NCBI RefSeq assembly: GCF_030867145.1
Contig: NC_134415.1
Span: 21,182,417 to 21,246,416, forward strand
Length of the DNA: 64,000 nucleotides
Direction: 5' to 3'
DNA from: Opisthocomus hoazin
Lineage: Eukaryota > Chordata > Aves > Opisthocomiformes > Opisthocomidae
Position numbers and translations under genes: made by a program
Notes under the pieces: generated by a model
The model's database searches: none
What the model was told of the DNA's origin: nothing
The model's input: only the letters and a program-made list of their open reading frames with translations
In this document: piece by piece, positions 1-25,186 of the stretch
How the letters are laid out: each line of letters starts with the position of its first letter
Position numbering within the stretch: the stretch's first letter is position 1

Positions 1-3000
1 ATTCAATATTTCTGCTCTGACTTCCGGCGGCTCTCAGCTATTGTCAGAAGAACCATTAGCTGCTTACATCAAGACATTAAGCCAAATCCTGGCTCCAGTC
101 AGGTCAGTCATAAAACTCGAACTGATTTCAGTGGCAATAGAAATTAGTCTCCTAGACAGTGGTCAAGAAGGAGGAGTTAGGTGGCAGCTTGCTGTCACCT
201 AACAGTGTAAGTTTAAGTTAAAGTCACTCAAGTTTTGGGACATATTGAAATTGTGTGTGTGCATACAGCACCAAGGCACGGCAGTTCTGGCACTAGGAGA
301 CCTAGTGCTGGTAGCTCCTGAAAGTGATTTCCAAACTTTCCTGCAAATACAGATGACTATTTTAGGAACTGAGGGACATGGACATCCTGGCTCCCAGCTA
401 TGTATGACTGAGAGAGTTCCATCAATCTCATACTTCTTAGCACTGATATTCTGTTCATTTAATTACTCAACCAGACAGTGTTTCAGAATTCTTTATTATG
501 ACATATGCTTTCCAGTAATTACTTTGCTCATTCTCTGATAGTAGTGGGGGGGAAAAACCTTCCCGCTGGGTCTTTCCTCCCTGTAAGACTACACACCTCT
601 CAGAAATGGATTTTGTGCTTTAGCTTTTTTTTGTTTCCAGTTGCATTTAGATTGGTCTCAAGAAGAAATGCAAATCTCTGCGAGTGCTCTTCAACATAGA
701 TTTATATTTTCCTCTTGCTTTTAAGGAAATGCATGCAGACTATGTTTTTTTTATTTCCTATTTACTTTTTATTTCTCTGTAATTTCCCATTGTGATCTCT
801 TTCTAAACGCATTATTTTCCGACTTCCCTCTGTTCTGCATACATACGAAATAAATCACATTTTCTTCTATCCTGGACCTAAATTTTACATTCGTCATTAA
901 TCTGAACTGTTTCCTCTTCAATTGCATACGACAATCTACAATTCAGAGTCATGTCTGCTCTCCTGTGGTAATTCAGGTCTTAGATTTATTCTAATCGCTA
1001 ACAGTAAATACTGTATCCACTTTTAGAGAATGATCCAATCTGCTTGTATTTCCTGATCTTTCTTCTCATTCCTTTGTTATGATATGCTTTCTGCCTCTTA
1101 ATTGTTTCCATATGAAATGGCCTCAGTCAAAGTGGTTGCAATGAATAACGTCCATTTCAAAATGTCAGCATTTTGGTCGCAGCAGATAACCACGAGCTGG
1201 TTACTCCCTGCGTACAGCAGCACTCCTTAAGGACAAGTTCTGCAGTCTTGTTAAGTGGAAAACAGTAAAGACCAACCATCGCAGACAAAAGGCAGCTTGG
1301 TAAATGTGATTTCTGCCCTTTTAGCCAATAACCTTGATCCCATTTTTGATTTCTGCACAGCCATAAAATTTTACTTTCCTTTCAGTATAGCTGAATAGTA
1401 TTAGCAACTAACTTAGCTTCTCTCCTGTGGACTGTGTTTAAAATGTCTTTCATAAAATAACTTGGGGGGTCCCTTTTATGTTTTCAGTACTGAGGCCGCT
1501 TTACTGAAGTATAAATCTGGGCCCCTTCATCAAGGCAGAAAGCTCTGCTGGTTCTGCTGCATTTCCATGGCTCGGTACAGGGCTGGATTGCACTTAACTG
1601 AAAGGTGTGAAGGAGCATCCTGGAAGAGATGGAAGCTAAATGTATTCTGCTACAAGATTTCTTCCATTCCTCTCTCCACCCCCAGATCCCTAAGACTACA
1701 GTGGCTTATGCAGGGTTTTTACATATGCAGCTAATAGTGGAGGGAGGAGAATTCCCACAAATAACAAGATTTAGCCCAGTACCAGCACAGAACACAGCCT
1801 GAAATGGTGCTGGGGTGGGTTTTGAAAGAAAGCACTCCCATCATTGCTTCAAAAGAGAGGTCCTACACAATTATTTTTAGGAAAGCATTCCTGGCTATAA
1901 GGAGATCCTTCCCTACAGCTTTGACATAGGCACCTGGACAAGGTGGAGAGGGGATGGGATTTCATCTAGACCCCCTGTGCTTAGTGTTTCCTTCTGCTTA
2001 GCTCTACGGGGCTCCCCAGTTTGGGGAGTTTATTTTGTTTCAAACCACCCCTTGACACCCAGCTATCTGTATGCATCACACGGCTTGCAAGTCTTGCGTG
2101 CTGCGGCTAGTCCTCCCGAGGCCAGGTGCCTGCTGACATGCTTTCCATCTCTTACGAGAGCATTGCCTTACCCGTGTTTAAGGAGCCCAACTCCATAAAA
2201 GCACAAAAAAGCAAACAAGAGTTTCCTCTCGTTTGCCCCTGATTTTGTGCTTACATAATTCCACTAGTTTCATTTGCATGAGAACAGAAACAGAACCTTG
2301 GTAGTCTCTTGGTAGAAATGATTTTACAGGGCTGTTATCCAAACCAGAAGGCCAAGCAGGAGTGTACTTCGCATGCACAGAGCACCACAGCAGAAGTGAC
2401 GTGCAAAGTGGTTGTTTTATTCCCACTTTACATTTTTATGCACATTTATGTACATTGTACAGAGTGGGATGGGGGCAGAGGAGAGCAACAGCTGAGCAGC
2501 CCTCCACCTTCCACACTTGAAACTTGTCTAGCTGACTGGTTTTATCTCCAGGTACACAAAAGGAAATGAAACCATTAGAAGGGATACCTCAGAGCTGTCA
2601 ATGCCAAGGGGAAGAAATTACTATCGGTTTGACAGGTTTGTATGTGAATTACTTATTTATGTAGCTCAATAGATATAATACTAATCACAGATGAAAGACA
2701 CAAGTTAAATATGCTTTGCAAACACACACGTTGCCTTCTCATTTACTTGAGAATGGCTCAAGTTAAAATTGCTCCTGGTACAGCCACAGATAATCAAGGT
2801 GGGAGAGCTGAAATGAGGAAAAAATGAAAGAAAACCAAATTGCTTTTATCAGTTTCAAACGAGCGTGCTGTTGGGAGTGCTATAAAAGATAACACAAAAG
2901 CACCAGCTAAAAATCGTGGCTCAAGCTCAATTTTTTTGCAAGCAATCATAAATCTTAACTTCAGCAGCTTTGTGCTCATCTGGGGGCACTGGACAAGAGA

Positions 3001-6000
3001 AAAAAAGTTGACCTCATCATCATGTGAAGTTTCCTATTCCTGTCCTGGGTTGTCATTGGTAAAAGCAGGCAGCAAGAATTCCAGTTGTAAACAGTGATGT
3101 GCTGCCAATGTTTCAGCGAGGGTAGCCCACATTTTTCCCTTTCTGCAGCTGTAACGCAGCTTGTGCGTAAGGGGCTCAGTAGCTGCAGAGGAGAAGGCTG
3201 CAGAGCAGCCCTGCCTTCGTTTGCTTCTCTGGTGAAAGATAAACGCCCTTTCTTAGGTATAACTAAAGATGGAGATGCTGTAATTTGGCAGATGGATTTT
3301 GAGTGTCACAGGGTCTTGTTTCTGTGCAACTGCACACAGAAATCTGAGCAAGGAGCCCTTACCCTCCTTTGCACCCACTCCAACGGCACAGCATAAAGAC
3401 ACGTCTGCAGGTCTTGCACCCTCCCGACTCGCTCTCAGAGCTCGTGGCCCTCGTCCAAATCATCCTCTCGGGAGAGAGACAGGACACTTGCTGTTCGGGT
3501 GGCTGACCAAGGACCATATGCGTGGCATTGCAGCCCTTCCAGCGAGAAGATATTCCTGACACATGGGGTGAGATTCAGCTCACCCCGACTGCTGTGGGTT
3601 AGACTTCGGTGCGGTGCCGAGGGACCTGATGCAGCAGAACAATCAGTTCCCTTCCAACGCAACTGCCCAAGGCAGCAGGCGTGTTCTTCAGCACGCAGCT
3701 CCCACTCTTACTTGTGGGATGGCTCCCACAAATTTAATTTTAAGAGCACAGGGATTAGTGACTAGCTATCTCACTACTTGCCTGACAGTTTTCCTTGGTG
3801 CAATTAAAATTGTCTTCAGAATGTGTAATAGGAGTCAACTGAATTTTTAAAGCATCGCACAGACAATGTACATCAGGCTGAAAAAATACACTTGGTATCT
3901 GCTATCCCATGACTAGAACAGTCAAAGCAAAAAGAGCTCCAATTAAAAGAAATCAGAACAAAAGAGCTTTGGAGAGCATTTCAGGCATAGTAACCTCCCT
4001 TTGAAATGTGTCTCTGCAGTCATCATCTCGGAGAACCTTGAAAATGCTGTGGTTTTTTCCTGCTTTATATCCTTAAAAGTATCCCACTCTTTTTTTTTTT
4101 TTTTCCCCAGGCCTAGTCAATATTGTCATTCAAGCAACCAAAGGATCTCTTCTAAACAACTGGAAAAAATGTGCTTGTAAAACCGTGCAAATACCTATTT
4201 CCAAAACAAACTAAAACTGCTGTGGTTTCAGGGATACAAATGATGCATTTTGAAACAGGACCAAATGTTTATTTACATCAGAGAGCACACTAGCCCTGCT
4301 CTACTGACAAAATAACGGGCATTAAACCCTATACAGCTTATGGTCCACCGAATAAAAAGTGGATTATATTTTAAAAAGATATCTGTGGTTTAGTGATCTA
4401 CTACAGTTTTTAAGCAAAACAATTTACTTTGAGGCTTAGCAAAAGAGTAACTGTTCCAGTAATGATTTATTTCTTTTGATTTTAAAACTCTTTTAGGACT
4501 TATTTTAATGAAAAGACACTATAAATTAAAGCAAGAGCAAAGGTGAATGTTTATTGTGCCCTACAGAAAAGTGTCAGTCTAAAGGCGGATTGTAAGCTCC
4601 TTCACTGGATATTCTCTGCGTCGCTCAATCGATGTAGTCAGGCCTTAGTATGGTCTTACCCAGCCAGTGGTGGACATCCTTTGCGGCAGAGGATGCCCAC
4701 AGAGGTAAGGAAGCTGCCCTGTTCCCCCACCTGCCTCCATCGCCTGGCGAAGGAGACGGCACGAGCAGTTAGGGGCAAAGAGATGTGGCCTGGGCAGAAC
4801 AGGGTTGTGATACTTGACTGCTCGAGCAGCTAGCACTAATTTGAGCAGCCCAAAGGTCACGACTATTTATGCAGATAAAAGGTCAATGGCAAGCTGGCAT
4901 GTGGCTGCAGGCTATCTTGGTACGCACTTCACCCGGAGCACTGATACAGGCTTCTGATTCACAGTTTGTCTTTCTGCAGGAACCTTCAGGCCAAGCTTTG
5001 GCTGAAATAAAACATGTGGGGTAAAAAAAAAAAAATCTCTGCCATGGGAGTTGACACAGTTAGGAGCCAGATGCAGTTTTTGTGGCTCAGGCTCACCTGT
5101 AGCTAAATCAAACCTTTGAATCATTATTTATAAAAGACAGCCAAATTCTGAACTGTTTGCTCAGTGTTTAGTCAGCCCTTATGTGGATAAGCCCCTCTGT
5201 AAGCATGCCTGAGTACAGATAGAGAAAAAAGTGAGTAAGATGTGCTGAAAGAGAGCCTGCGGAACGCCTACCAACTTCAATAGAGGTGGGGTTCTTCAAC
5301 TGTCAGTACGTGGACAAACATCACTTTAAAAGTGCAGGACCTTAGAGCTCAAGACTAAAAGACATGGTCTGAATTTCCAGAGCAGTTTCAGTTTAAGTGA
5401 AATAATGTCTATTCGAGTGAAAAAGGGCAGCAGACGTACTACCTTTAGTCTAGTCAGATTCTATACTGTGTTTGAAATTTTATAGTCAAGAGGTACTGGT
5501 GTTTCATCCTGTGCTGTCATTAGAAAATGAAAACATATTTGAATCTTCAGTTCCAGGTCTGTCCAATTTGAAACAAAATCCTTCTGCCTTCTGTTGTAAA
5601 CCAGTCCCGTATGCCCTGGTCCCCAACAGGAAGTGTGCACAATATTTTGTGACATTTCATTCCCCCAACAAAAGGTAATGGGAAAGCATCATAACATCCG
5701 TTTGTTTTTCATGACAGAGGTATTTGGCACTATGCTCTAAGGCTGCAGCAACAACTCTATTATAAGCTCTGCTTTGCCTCCCCCAGTAGTTTTTTAATAG
5801 GAGTTAGCTATTACTCTGTTATTTTTGTTTGCTAATAAAGAAAAAAATGTTAGGATGAAAAAATCCCATGTAGAAAGGCACCAAAACGAACTGTCTTCAG
5901 ACCTGAAAAAAGATTTTTTTCCTCTAGCCATCTCTTGCCATCGAAACGGAGAATTACCAAGCTCTTCCCTGACCACTGTCTTCCTCGATCTCCACATGAG

Positions 6001-6209
6001 GGGATGTTTAAATAGCGGCTTTAGCATCATTTGCTCTGACACATTTTGTCAAGTTTATTTATTCCATTATAATCCTTCTTCACTCTGTATTTTGTGGGCT
6101 TGGCTTCGGGCAAACTGAAACCAACCCATAGCAAAGGTGTAGGCTGGCTAGCGAATAAGCACATTTTGTATGGGTTTTCCCACTGAAAATGGCAAATTCT
6201 ATCCACCGC
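1..6209. other. Upstream intergenic DNA, no gene seen
   Basis: About 6.2 kb upstream of the solo LTR. It is mostly AT-rich with scattered short ORFs that lack codon structure, plausible splice context or any protein family I recognise. The only simple-sequence features are homopolymer runs, such as poly-T near 4089-4105 and poly-A near 5022-5034. No CR1 tail or CpG island is visible. In mammals the DNA upstream of CALM2 is a long gene-poor interval before EPCAM, and this stretch fits that picture. Conserved enhancers could be present but cannot be recognised from one sequence. Confidence 0.6.
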
Positions 6210-7338
6210 TGTTATGGGTTTGCATGACAAGGTTTTGGTAGCAAGGGGACTATGCAGGTGGCTTCTGTGAGAAGCTGCGAGCAGCTTCCCCCATGTCTGA
6301 CAGAGCCAGTGCCAGCTGGCTCCAAGATGGACCCGCCACTGGCCAAGGCTGAGCCCATCAGCGGCATTGGTAGCGCCTCTGGGATAACGTATTTAAGAAG
6401 GGGAAGAAAAAACTGCGAGGTAACGGTAGTCAAGAGACAGGAGTGAGATGATGTGAAAGAAACAACTCTGCAGACACCAAGGTCAGTGAAGAAGGAGGGG
6501 GAGGCGGTGCTCAAATGCCAGAGCAGAGTCTTCCCTTGCAGCTCATGATGAAGACCATGGTGAGGCAGGTTGTCCCCCTGCAGTGCATGCAGGTCCACAG
6601 TGGAGCAGATCTCCACCTGCAGCCCGTGGAAGGGACCCCACGCTGGAGCAGGTGGATGTGCCTGAAGGAAGCTGTGACCCCGTAGGGAGCTCGTGCTAGA
6701 GCAGGCTCCTGCCAGGACCTGCGGAGAGAGGAGCCCACGCCAGAGCAGGTTTGCTGGCAGGGCTTGTGACCCCGTGGGGGACTCACATTGGAGCAGCCTG
6801 TTCCTGAAGGACTGCGCCCCGTGGAAGGGACCCACACTGGGGCAGTTCATGAAGAGCTGCAGCCCGTGGGAAGAAGCCACTTTGGAGAAGTTCGTGGAGA
6901 ACTGTCTGCCGTGGGCGGGACCTCATGCTGGAGCAGGGGAAGAGTGTGAGGAGTCCTCCCCCTGAGGAGGAAGGAGCGGCAGAGACGCGTGATGAACTGA
7001 CTGCAACCCCCATTCCCTGCTCGGGGTGGGGAGGAGGTAGAGAAACAGGAGTGAAGTTGAGCCTGGGAAGAAGGGAGGAGTGGGGGGAACCTGTTTTAAG
7101 ATTTAATTTTCTTTTCTCATTATCCTACTCTGATTTGATTGGTGATAAATTCAACTTCCTTTTCTCCCCAGGTTCAGTCTGTTTTGTCCGTGGCAGTAGT
7201 CGGTGAGTGATCTCTCCCTGTCCTTATCTCGACCCTCGAGCCTTTCATCATATTTCCTCTCCCCTGTCCAGCTGAGGATGGGGAGTGATAGAGCGGTTTT
7301 GGTGGGCACCTGGCATTTATCCAGGCCAAACCAAAACA
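6210..7338 (+). mobile_element. Solo LTR of an avian endogenous retrovirus (ERVL-like)
   Basis: This element of about 1.13 kb begins TGTTATGGG and ends in AACA, the TG...CA termini of a retroviral LTR. The flanks are accgc (6205-6209) and actgc (7339-7343), which match at 4 of 5 positions and could be a decayed 5-bp target-site duplication of the length ERVL elements make. A TATA-like box (gtatttaaga, 6389-6398) would serve the LTR promoter. The middle (about 6610-6940) is an imperfect tandem array built on a GGGACYCACRCTGGAGCAG-like core. No gag, pol or env sequence flanks it, so it appears to be a solo LTR left by LTR-LTR recombination. I recognise it as an avian LTR type from memory; the exact subfamily name is unknown. 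The strand follows the TATA-like box and terminal sequences. Confidence 0.8.
6610..6940 (+). repeat. Imperfect tandem array inside the LTR
   Basis: About seven diverged units of roughly 45-57 bp lie head to tail. Each combines a CCCGTGG-type segment, a GGGACCCACRCTGGAGCAG-type core and a short spacer ending in a CTGC/CTGT step. The units differ by substitutions and small indels, so the array is old or was already diverged in the source element. It creates long spurious ORFs on both strands, including a 222-codon one on the minus strand. None should be taken as a gene. Confidence 0.7.
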
Positions 7339-10300
7339 ACTGCACATGTGCAAGTACTTTTTCAGTCGTATTCATCAAACCGAAGAGAGTCTCTGTCCCA
7401 GCCCGAGGTTGGTTACCGTGCCCGCAGACACGCAGTGCGCAGTTTAAACAGCTTGCGGCTCACACGCTGCAGCTGCAAGTGCCGCCACAGTAATAACCTC
7501 ATGGCTGTTCCCATGGATGAAGGCGTCTGGCCCACACGTGGAAGCGCAGGTTACTCCTGAAGACTTTGTCTTTCTCTTACAGCTCGTCTAAGGAAAGAAA
7601 AAGAAGTCTTCGCAGAATCTGAAGACATTGGAATGCATTCTGCAATTTCCTGACCTTTATGCTGCCTCTTGTAAGTGTTATGTTATTATTTGCAGTCCCT
7701 GGAAAACAGGACTGTACTATAGATGATGACTGTGGGGTTTCTGTTATCTCGGAGGAAATATGGTTTTCATGGTTTCCTTACTATTAAGGTATTTTAGAAA
7801 ATGAAACGCAGAAAAAGCAAGATCTTGCTCATAATTAGTGTTAAGAGGACCATCTATTCCTGTACTTCACGAACATGGTTTGGAAAGGGGAACTCCTACT
7901 GCTGCTGCCCAGGCAGCTTTCTTGTCTTCCAGAATGATATGCTGGTGAGATGAGGACCTAGAGCTCGTAGGAGTCCAGAGGTTTATGGACAATGTCCCAC
8001 CAGAAATCCTCATAAAAGGGAAGCAGTTGTTTATCTCTTTAAAAAAAAAAAGTGCACAAAGCAAAGATTGCGAGTCCCACTGGTTTTCTACTCTTAATCC
8101 TAGTCTAGAGCCTGTGATTAGATCTCGCGTCTTCCTCCAGCCTCTCTCGGTTTCATGTGAGTGCACCTATTTACTTTTTTGGACTCTCCCATTGTGTTTC
8201 ATTTTAGTGAATGGTCACGATACAGCTGAAGAGTGAGCTTTAGGTCACCTGCATCAGCTTTAGAACATCCAGCCTCGAGCAGGGGAGCCGTGTAATCCCC
8301 GCAGCAGGGCTCTGTATCCGCTAACTGCGAAACCCAACGGCTTCTTGAGCGGGTCTGACTGCTCGTGTTAAGCACCGCACTGCTAGAGCTGCCTTGCTAG
8401 CCACGCCAGAGGTACCGAAAGGCTGATCTGGGCAGGCCTGCATCACCTCCGCCACTGACACAGTGAAACCGAAGTGGTGGGAGGAATTGCCTGTCCTGTT
8501 CCGTACAGGAACGAGTGCCATCCCAGTGGCTTGCAGGCACTGCTCGGTCTCAGTGTGACTGCTTCAGGGATCAGGCACAAAGGACACAGCAAGGCTCTCC
8601 ACACACGTAAGGAAAAAGCACAACCATGTTTATATCGGAGGCAGTGTCCTCCATCCAACACAGTCAACAAAACTCTATTTTTTCCTAACTGCTTCGCCAT
8701 CCAGGTGAGGCGAAGGTAGCTGGATGAGCAGTCACCCCCATTCCTCCCGGTTCTCAGCATTTTGGGCTGTCTGATCAACAGACACTGTCAGGATACCAGA
8801 AATTGGGACGTCTCAGCACCTTGAAATTTTGCACACGGCAAAGTTTTTCATTGCTGAGGGATGAATGGGCCTTCCAAGTACATCAGAGCGGCTAAATATC
8901 GATTTACACCCTAGTTTTATCCCCATGGCATTGGTGGCGCGATTTAAAGTTGGAACTGGGAGTGAAGGCCTTTCTTAGAGTGGCACTTTCTCTATTACGG
9001 ACAAAGCTGGAAAAAATCAGACCCCTTATGTAAAGTCAGCCATGAGCTATTTTCCTCCTGTATGTAGCAGTTAGTTAAATGCTAAGTTTTAGCGCTCGCT
9101 ATAAGTAGAGAACTTTTTTCTCCCTACCTGAGAAATTAACTTATAAAAATTGCAATTAATTTCTACTTAAGATGTTCAATTACTATAATCTATGCAGAAA
9201 TGGCATAGCAAAACTTGAGGAGGCAACTGTAGTGTTTTATACCATCGCACAGCGCTCTGTATATATCATTCCACGCAATTCATTAAAGTATTATTAAAAC
9301 GATAGAATAAATTGAATTTGCCCAATATTAAATATACCACACAAAGTAACTGTGAAAATTGCTGGCATATACAGCTCATCTAACCTTGTAACTCAAATTG
9401 CTTTTCTAATTTGTTGCCACAATCCTGAAACTGGACTTTTATAAGCCTGTATTTCTGGTGGGGTGGAAGGACAGCGCACAAACATTGACAAATCAATTAA
9501 ATTACATACCAGAGAGAAAAATTATCACATTAAAAAGTCTGAGTCAGTAGAGCCATACTAGACTATTGCGACAGAGAAGTTACAGTCAATTCCCATTATT
9601 GCCCTGTCAGAGGTGTCAGCATCGCAGCCCGCAGCTGCGGACGGTCATTTGATGTATTTCTCTGCCTCCCATGGCACATGCAGGCTGCAGAGCGTCAGCG
9701 AGCCTGCTGGAAAGCAATTCTGCTTCTCTAGGCTACCTGAGAAGCTGCTGCTTCACCTACCTGAGGTTGCTGACAACCTGCTGGTGAGAGGGATGAATCC
9801 CCCCCTCTCCCATTAATTTCACTGGGGTGTTCGCTTTAACGCCTGGTAATGCCGCTGTAAGTGTTGGTGTAATTTCACTGGTAGTGTAATTGCAAGTTAA
9901 CTTCGTGGCGGATCTCTCCAACAGATGGAAGCAGGGTGGGGGTGGTGATGAAACCCACAGGAAATGGGTGCTGCTGGAGGAAAATGCAGATGGAAAAAAG
10001 GAGACACGTAAGAACAGAGAAAGGGGAGAGAAAGAGATCAAGGAACCAGGGCACACAGGAAACATATGGCAGAGAGAGGATGCTCTGAGTGACCACCTCT
10101 TCTGCATTTAGAGAAAACTGAATGTAACTAAAAAGAGTACGAAGAATTTAATAAATTACAGATACCAAGTACTCTAACGGACATACACAGAAACAAACAG
10201 TACAGTGGTCAGGATCTCCGGGGCCTGAAATTCTTGCACTCAAGTCCTTGCTCCACAGCAGGCCCTTAGGCCATAATTAAAGAGCCGACGTTTTATTTAC

Positions 10301-11989
10301 ACTGTGGGCCTCACGTTTCCGTGCTCCTGAGGCGGCCAGCAGCAAGCTCCAGGAACAGGACTGGGCCAGAGCACACTGTCTCGGCACAGCCCTTCCACAC
10401 ACTTCCCATCAGGGCTCTGCAGACCCGCTTCACAGAGACGGTCTGTGTGCCCCGTCTCAGCCGACTCCGTGAGCCCTGGCACCTGTGTAGGCTGGGCGAA
10501 GCTGGGCGTCGCGACGTTTTGCCTCTCCGACACACTGTGAGGATAAAGGACAGATGCCAAGGAGAGGGCTCGGTAAATCAGGCCCAGCACCACGCACCCA
10601 TGGGCGTTTCGTTGCCAGGACCCAAGCTGGCGTCTCCACAGAAGGTGGTTTTGCTCCACACAGACGTGCCGGCACTCTGCTCTGCTCCAGATCTGAGGGT
10701 GCGGCACACAGGCACCCTGAGCGGTGCCATGCCACTTTTATCCCAGATCTAGAGCAGGTGACGAATTTTTTGGTCTTGCCTGCAGGGATTCATGCCTCTG
10801 GGACTGTAAAGAAGTTGGGAACATCAGCGTAATCCTTAAAACTCAACCAAAGGGGGCCCGGGGAGGAGTAAAACTGCTTGAAGCCACCTCGATGCCTCAT
10901 CTATCTGCATGGAGCATAGCCTGACCATCGGTGGGGATTTGCTCCTATTTCATATCGCAGAGGCACAAGGAGGCGTGCATAACAATAACCTTGCCATTTA
11001 TTGCTTTCTCTGAAAAGTATTTTATTAATCTAGGTATATATTGCACATTTTAAAAATGTTATCAGAGCTTGAAAAGACAATAGTTTAGATGTGCTTCATT
11101 TGTGGACTATAAACACATCTAAGCGGAAAGGAGGCCTAAAAAGCTAATATATCTCAAAATGGTAACTTCAGATTTCAAGGCTGAAGGCCAAATTTAAATA
11201 TACGGTGTTGTTTTCTGTATTCGCTATAATCACAAAGCGGGGTAGACAGGACGAGAGGCACCGGGTTGATGAAGAGGTCTCTGACTGTTTTAAGAAATCA
11301 GGCCTTGTTCTTGGTTTTTTTCCCTTTGCTCCTGAACTCGGTGGACACAAGATCAGCTCTGAAAAGAGAGCCAGCCTATGAATTTCACCTAATATTCTGA
11401 GGGAAGAACTCACAGAATTTTTGTTAAGAGTTTGCTCATGCCAGTCCCCTCCCAAGCGCATCCTGCTCATACGGCCTACAAACCGAAACGACTGCAAAGA
11501 GCAGAGACGGCGAAACCTCTTCAGCGTGTAAAGTGAGCGCCATCGCTCTGGTTTGTGTAAGAAGAACAATAAGGACAGGCATAGAACACTACTTGTTTGT
11601 AAGTATTGTGTAAATATCAACTACGTAATTCTCACAATAGATGTGGAAGTAGGTAGTGTTGATTGTAACGTGACTGGTAGTTTGCATTCAAACTTAGGTC
11701 AGAAAACTCAGCCTTAGGCCCCCGAAGTTTAGTAACGTGTTTACGGTCCCGAAATAAGCGCCGTGGTTTTCAGCGATGACAAGCAGGCCTTTCACCGAGC
11801 TCAGCCAACACTGCAGCCCTCTGTGGAACGACCCGTTGATTTCAAGCGCGTTGATTTCAAGTGTGCTGCAGGCCTTTGAAAACGCAAGTTTGAAAACTCT
11901 GCCTGCAGTAATTCTCCTGGCCATGTCTTGGAGCAAACGCTGGTCAGACTTTTCAGCTCAGCACTGCCGGCCATCCGCCCTTCTCGGGC
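7339..11989. other. Intergenic DNA between solo LTR and CALM2 CpG island
   Basis: No exon, RNA gene or classifiable transposon is visible. The segment has ordinary composition, with an AT-rich stretch around 9050-9600 and a GC-richer stretch around 10,290-10,760 containing overlapping ORFs on both strands that look like noise. CpG density starts to rise from about 11,700 toward the CALM2 promoter. A phrase near 9808-9835 (cccattaatttcactgggg) resembles wording common in ancient amniote repeats, but it is too short to classify. Confidence 0.55.
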
Positions 11990-12564
11990 ACAAGACGCGG
12001 GCGTATGTGGTTTGTGCCCTTTCGGTACCAGCGCCGGAGCACGGCGGGAGTTTTTCCAGCCCGCGCCAGACGTGGAGCCAGGCTGGTTCGGTAACTCTGC
12101 GGGCAAGGCCTCCCGCAGCGTGCCGAGATGAAGGCCTGATGCGCTCTGCCAACGCGGGACACGTCGCCCAGGGGCACCCAGCTGAAGGCACCACGACGGG
12201 CGGCAGCCACCGCCGGGCCGCGGCCTCTGCTCCGGCCGGGCCTCCCTCCCTCCCTCGGCGGGGTCTCGGGGGAAGGAGGCCGCGCTTCCCGCCCCGCTCC
12301 CCCCGGGCCCTCTGCGGCGGCGGAAGCGGCAGCAGCAGGGCGCTGGGGCCCTGCCCGCCCGGCACGCCCTGCCGCAGCGCCGGCCGCCAGCCCGCCCGCC
12401 CGCCGCGGGCGCAGGGAGCGGGACAACGGGGCGGGACGGGCCCCGCCGCACTGGGCCGCGCCGCGCCGGGCCGGGCCTCGGGCACTGCGGGCGGGGGGGG
12501 AGGGGTATCCGCTTCCCAGCCCAGACTGTGCATGTCCAAGTGACGCATTGCAGGTACGAATCCA

Positions 12565-12569
12565 CCAAT
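12565..12569 (+). promoter_or_regulatory. CALM2: CCAAT box
   Basis: The sequence ccaccaatcagcg contains a perfect NF-Y-type CCAAT with the preferred ATCAG context. It lies about 460 bp upstream of the start codon and just downstream of the TGACGCA motif. It is somewhat far from the TSS I favour (about 12,930), so either it is a distal element or a second, more upstream TSS exists. Confidence 0.5.
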
Positions 12570-12897
12570 CAGCGCCCTCCTTCTGGCGTTGCCGCACCCC
12601 CTCGGCATTTTTTTTTACTAAAATCCTCTTCCGCCCGGAGAAATAGTCCCGCAGCCTGCCCCCCTCCGGCACCCCCCCGCGCCGTTTCACTGGCGCAGCC
12701 CCGCTCTTTCCCGCACCTCGCCCCCTCCTGCGCCGGGGCGTGAGGGCCCGGGGCAGAAAGGGGACGAGCTCGGGCTGCGGGGGGGCCTGCCGAGAAGAGC
12801 GGGAAGAGCCGGGACTTCTTTCGCAGCGCCGTTCCCTGACGGGGAAAGGGGAGGGGGGAGGGAGCGGCGCGGAGCGATCCGGCAGGGCGGTGAGGAG

Positions 12898-12906
12898 GTT
12901 TATGAG
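12898..12906 (+). promoter_or_regulatory. CALM2: TATA-like element with TSS near 12,932
   Basis: The sequence gtttatgag is the only TATA-like motif close to exon 1. A start about 30 bp downstream falls at ctcagtgt (about 12,929-12,936), which loosely fits an initiator. This would give a 5' UTR of about 90 nt. It would also place the out-of-frame ATG at 12902 outside the mRNA. This is inference; housekeeping promoters often use dispersed start sites. Confidence 0.35.
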
Positions 12907-13023
12907 GCACTGCTGGCGGCCGGGCAGGGCTCAGTGTGAGGCGAGCCGTAGTGTGGGAAGGTTGCTTGTGTGCCCCGCGCAGCCGTTAGCTTCCACCACA
13001 CCCCGCAGCCAGGCCAAGCCACC

Positions 13024-25186
<12,163 letters not shown>

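Noticed and set aside
6212..6880. 222-codon minus-strand ORF
   Set aside because: It falls wholly inside the solo LTR and owes its length to the tandem core units. It does not resemble any retroviral protein.
10297..10760. Cluster of overlapping ORFs of 74-143 codons
   Set aside because: Both strands and several frames are open at once in a GC-rich patch, the signature of composition rather than coding.
11776..12690. Overlapping 216-255 codon ORFs on both strands
   Set aside because: They lie in the CpG island, where stop codons are rare. Composition is Arg/Gly/Pro/Ala-rich in every frame, and no domain, Kozak or splice support is seen.
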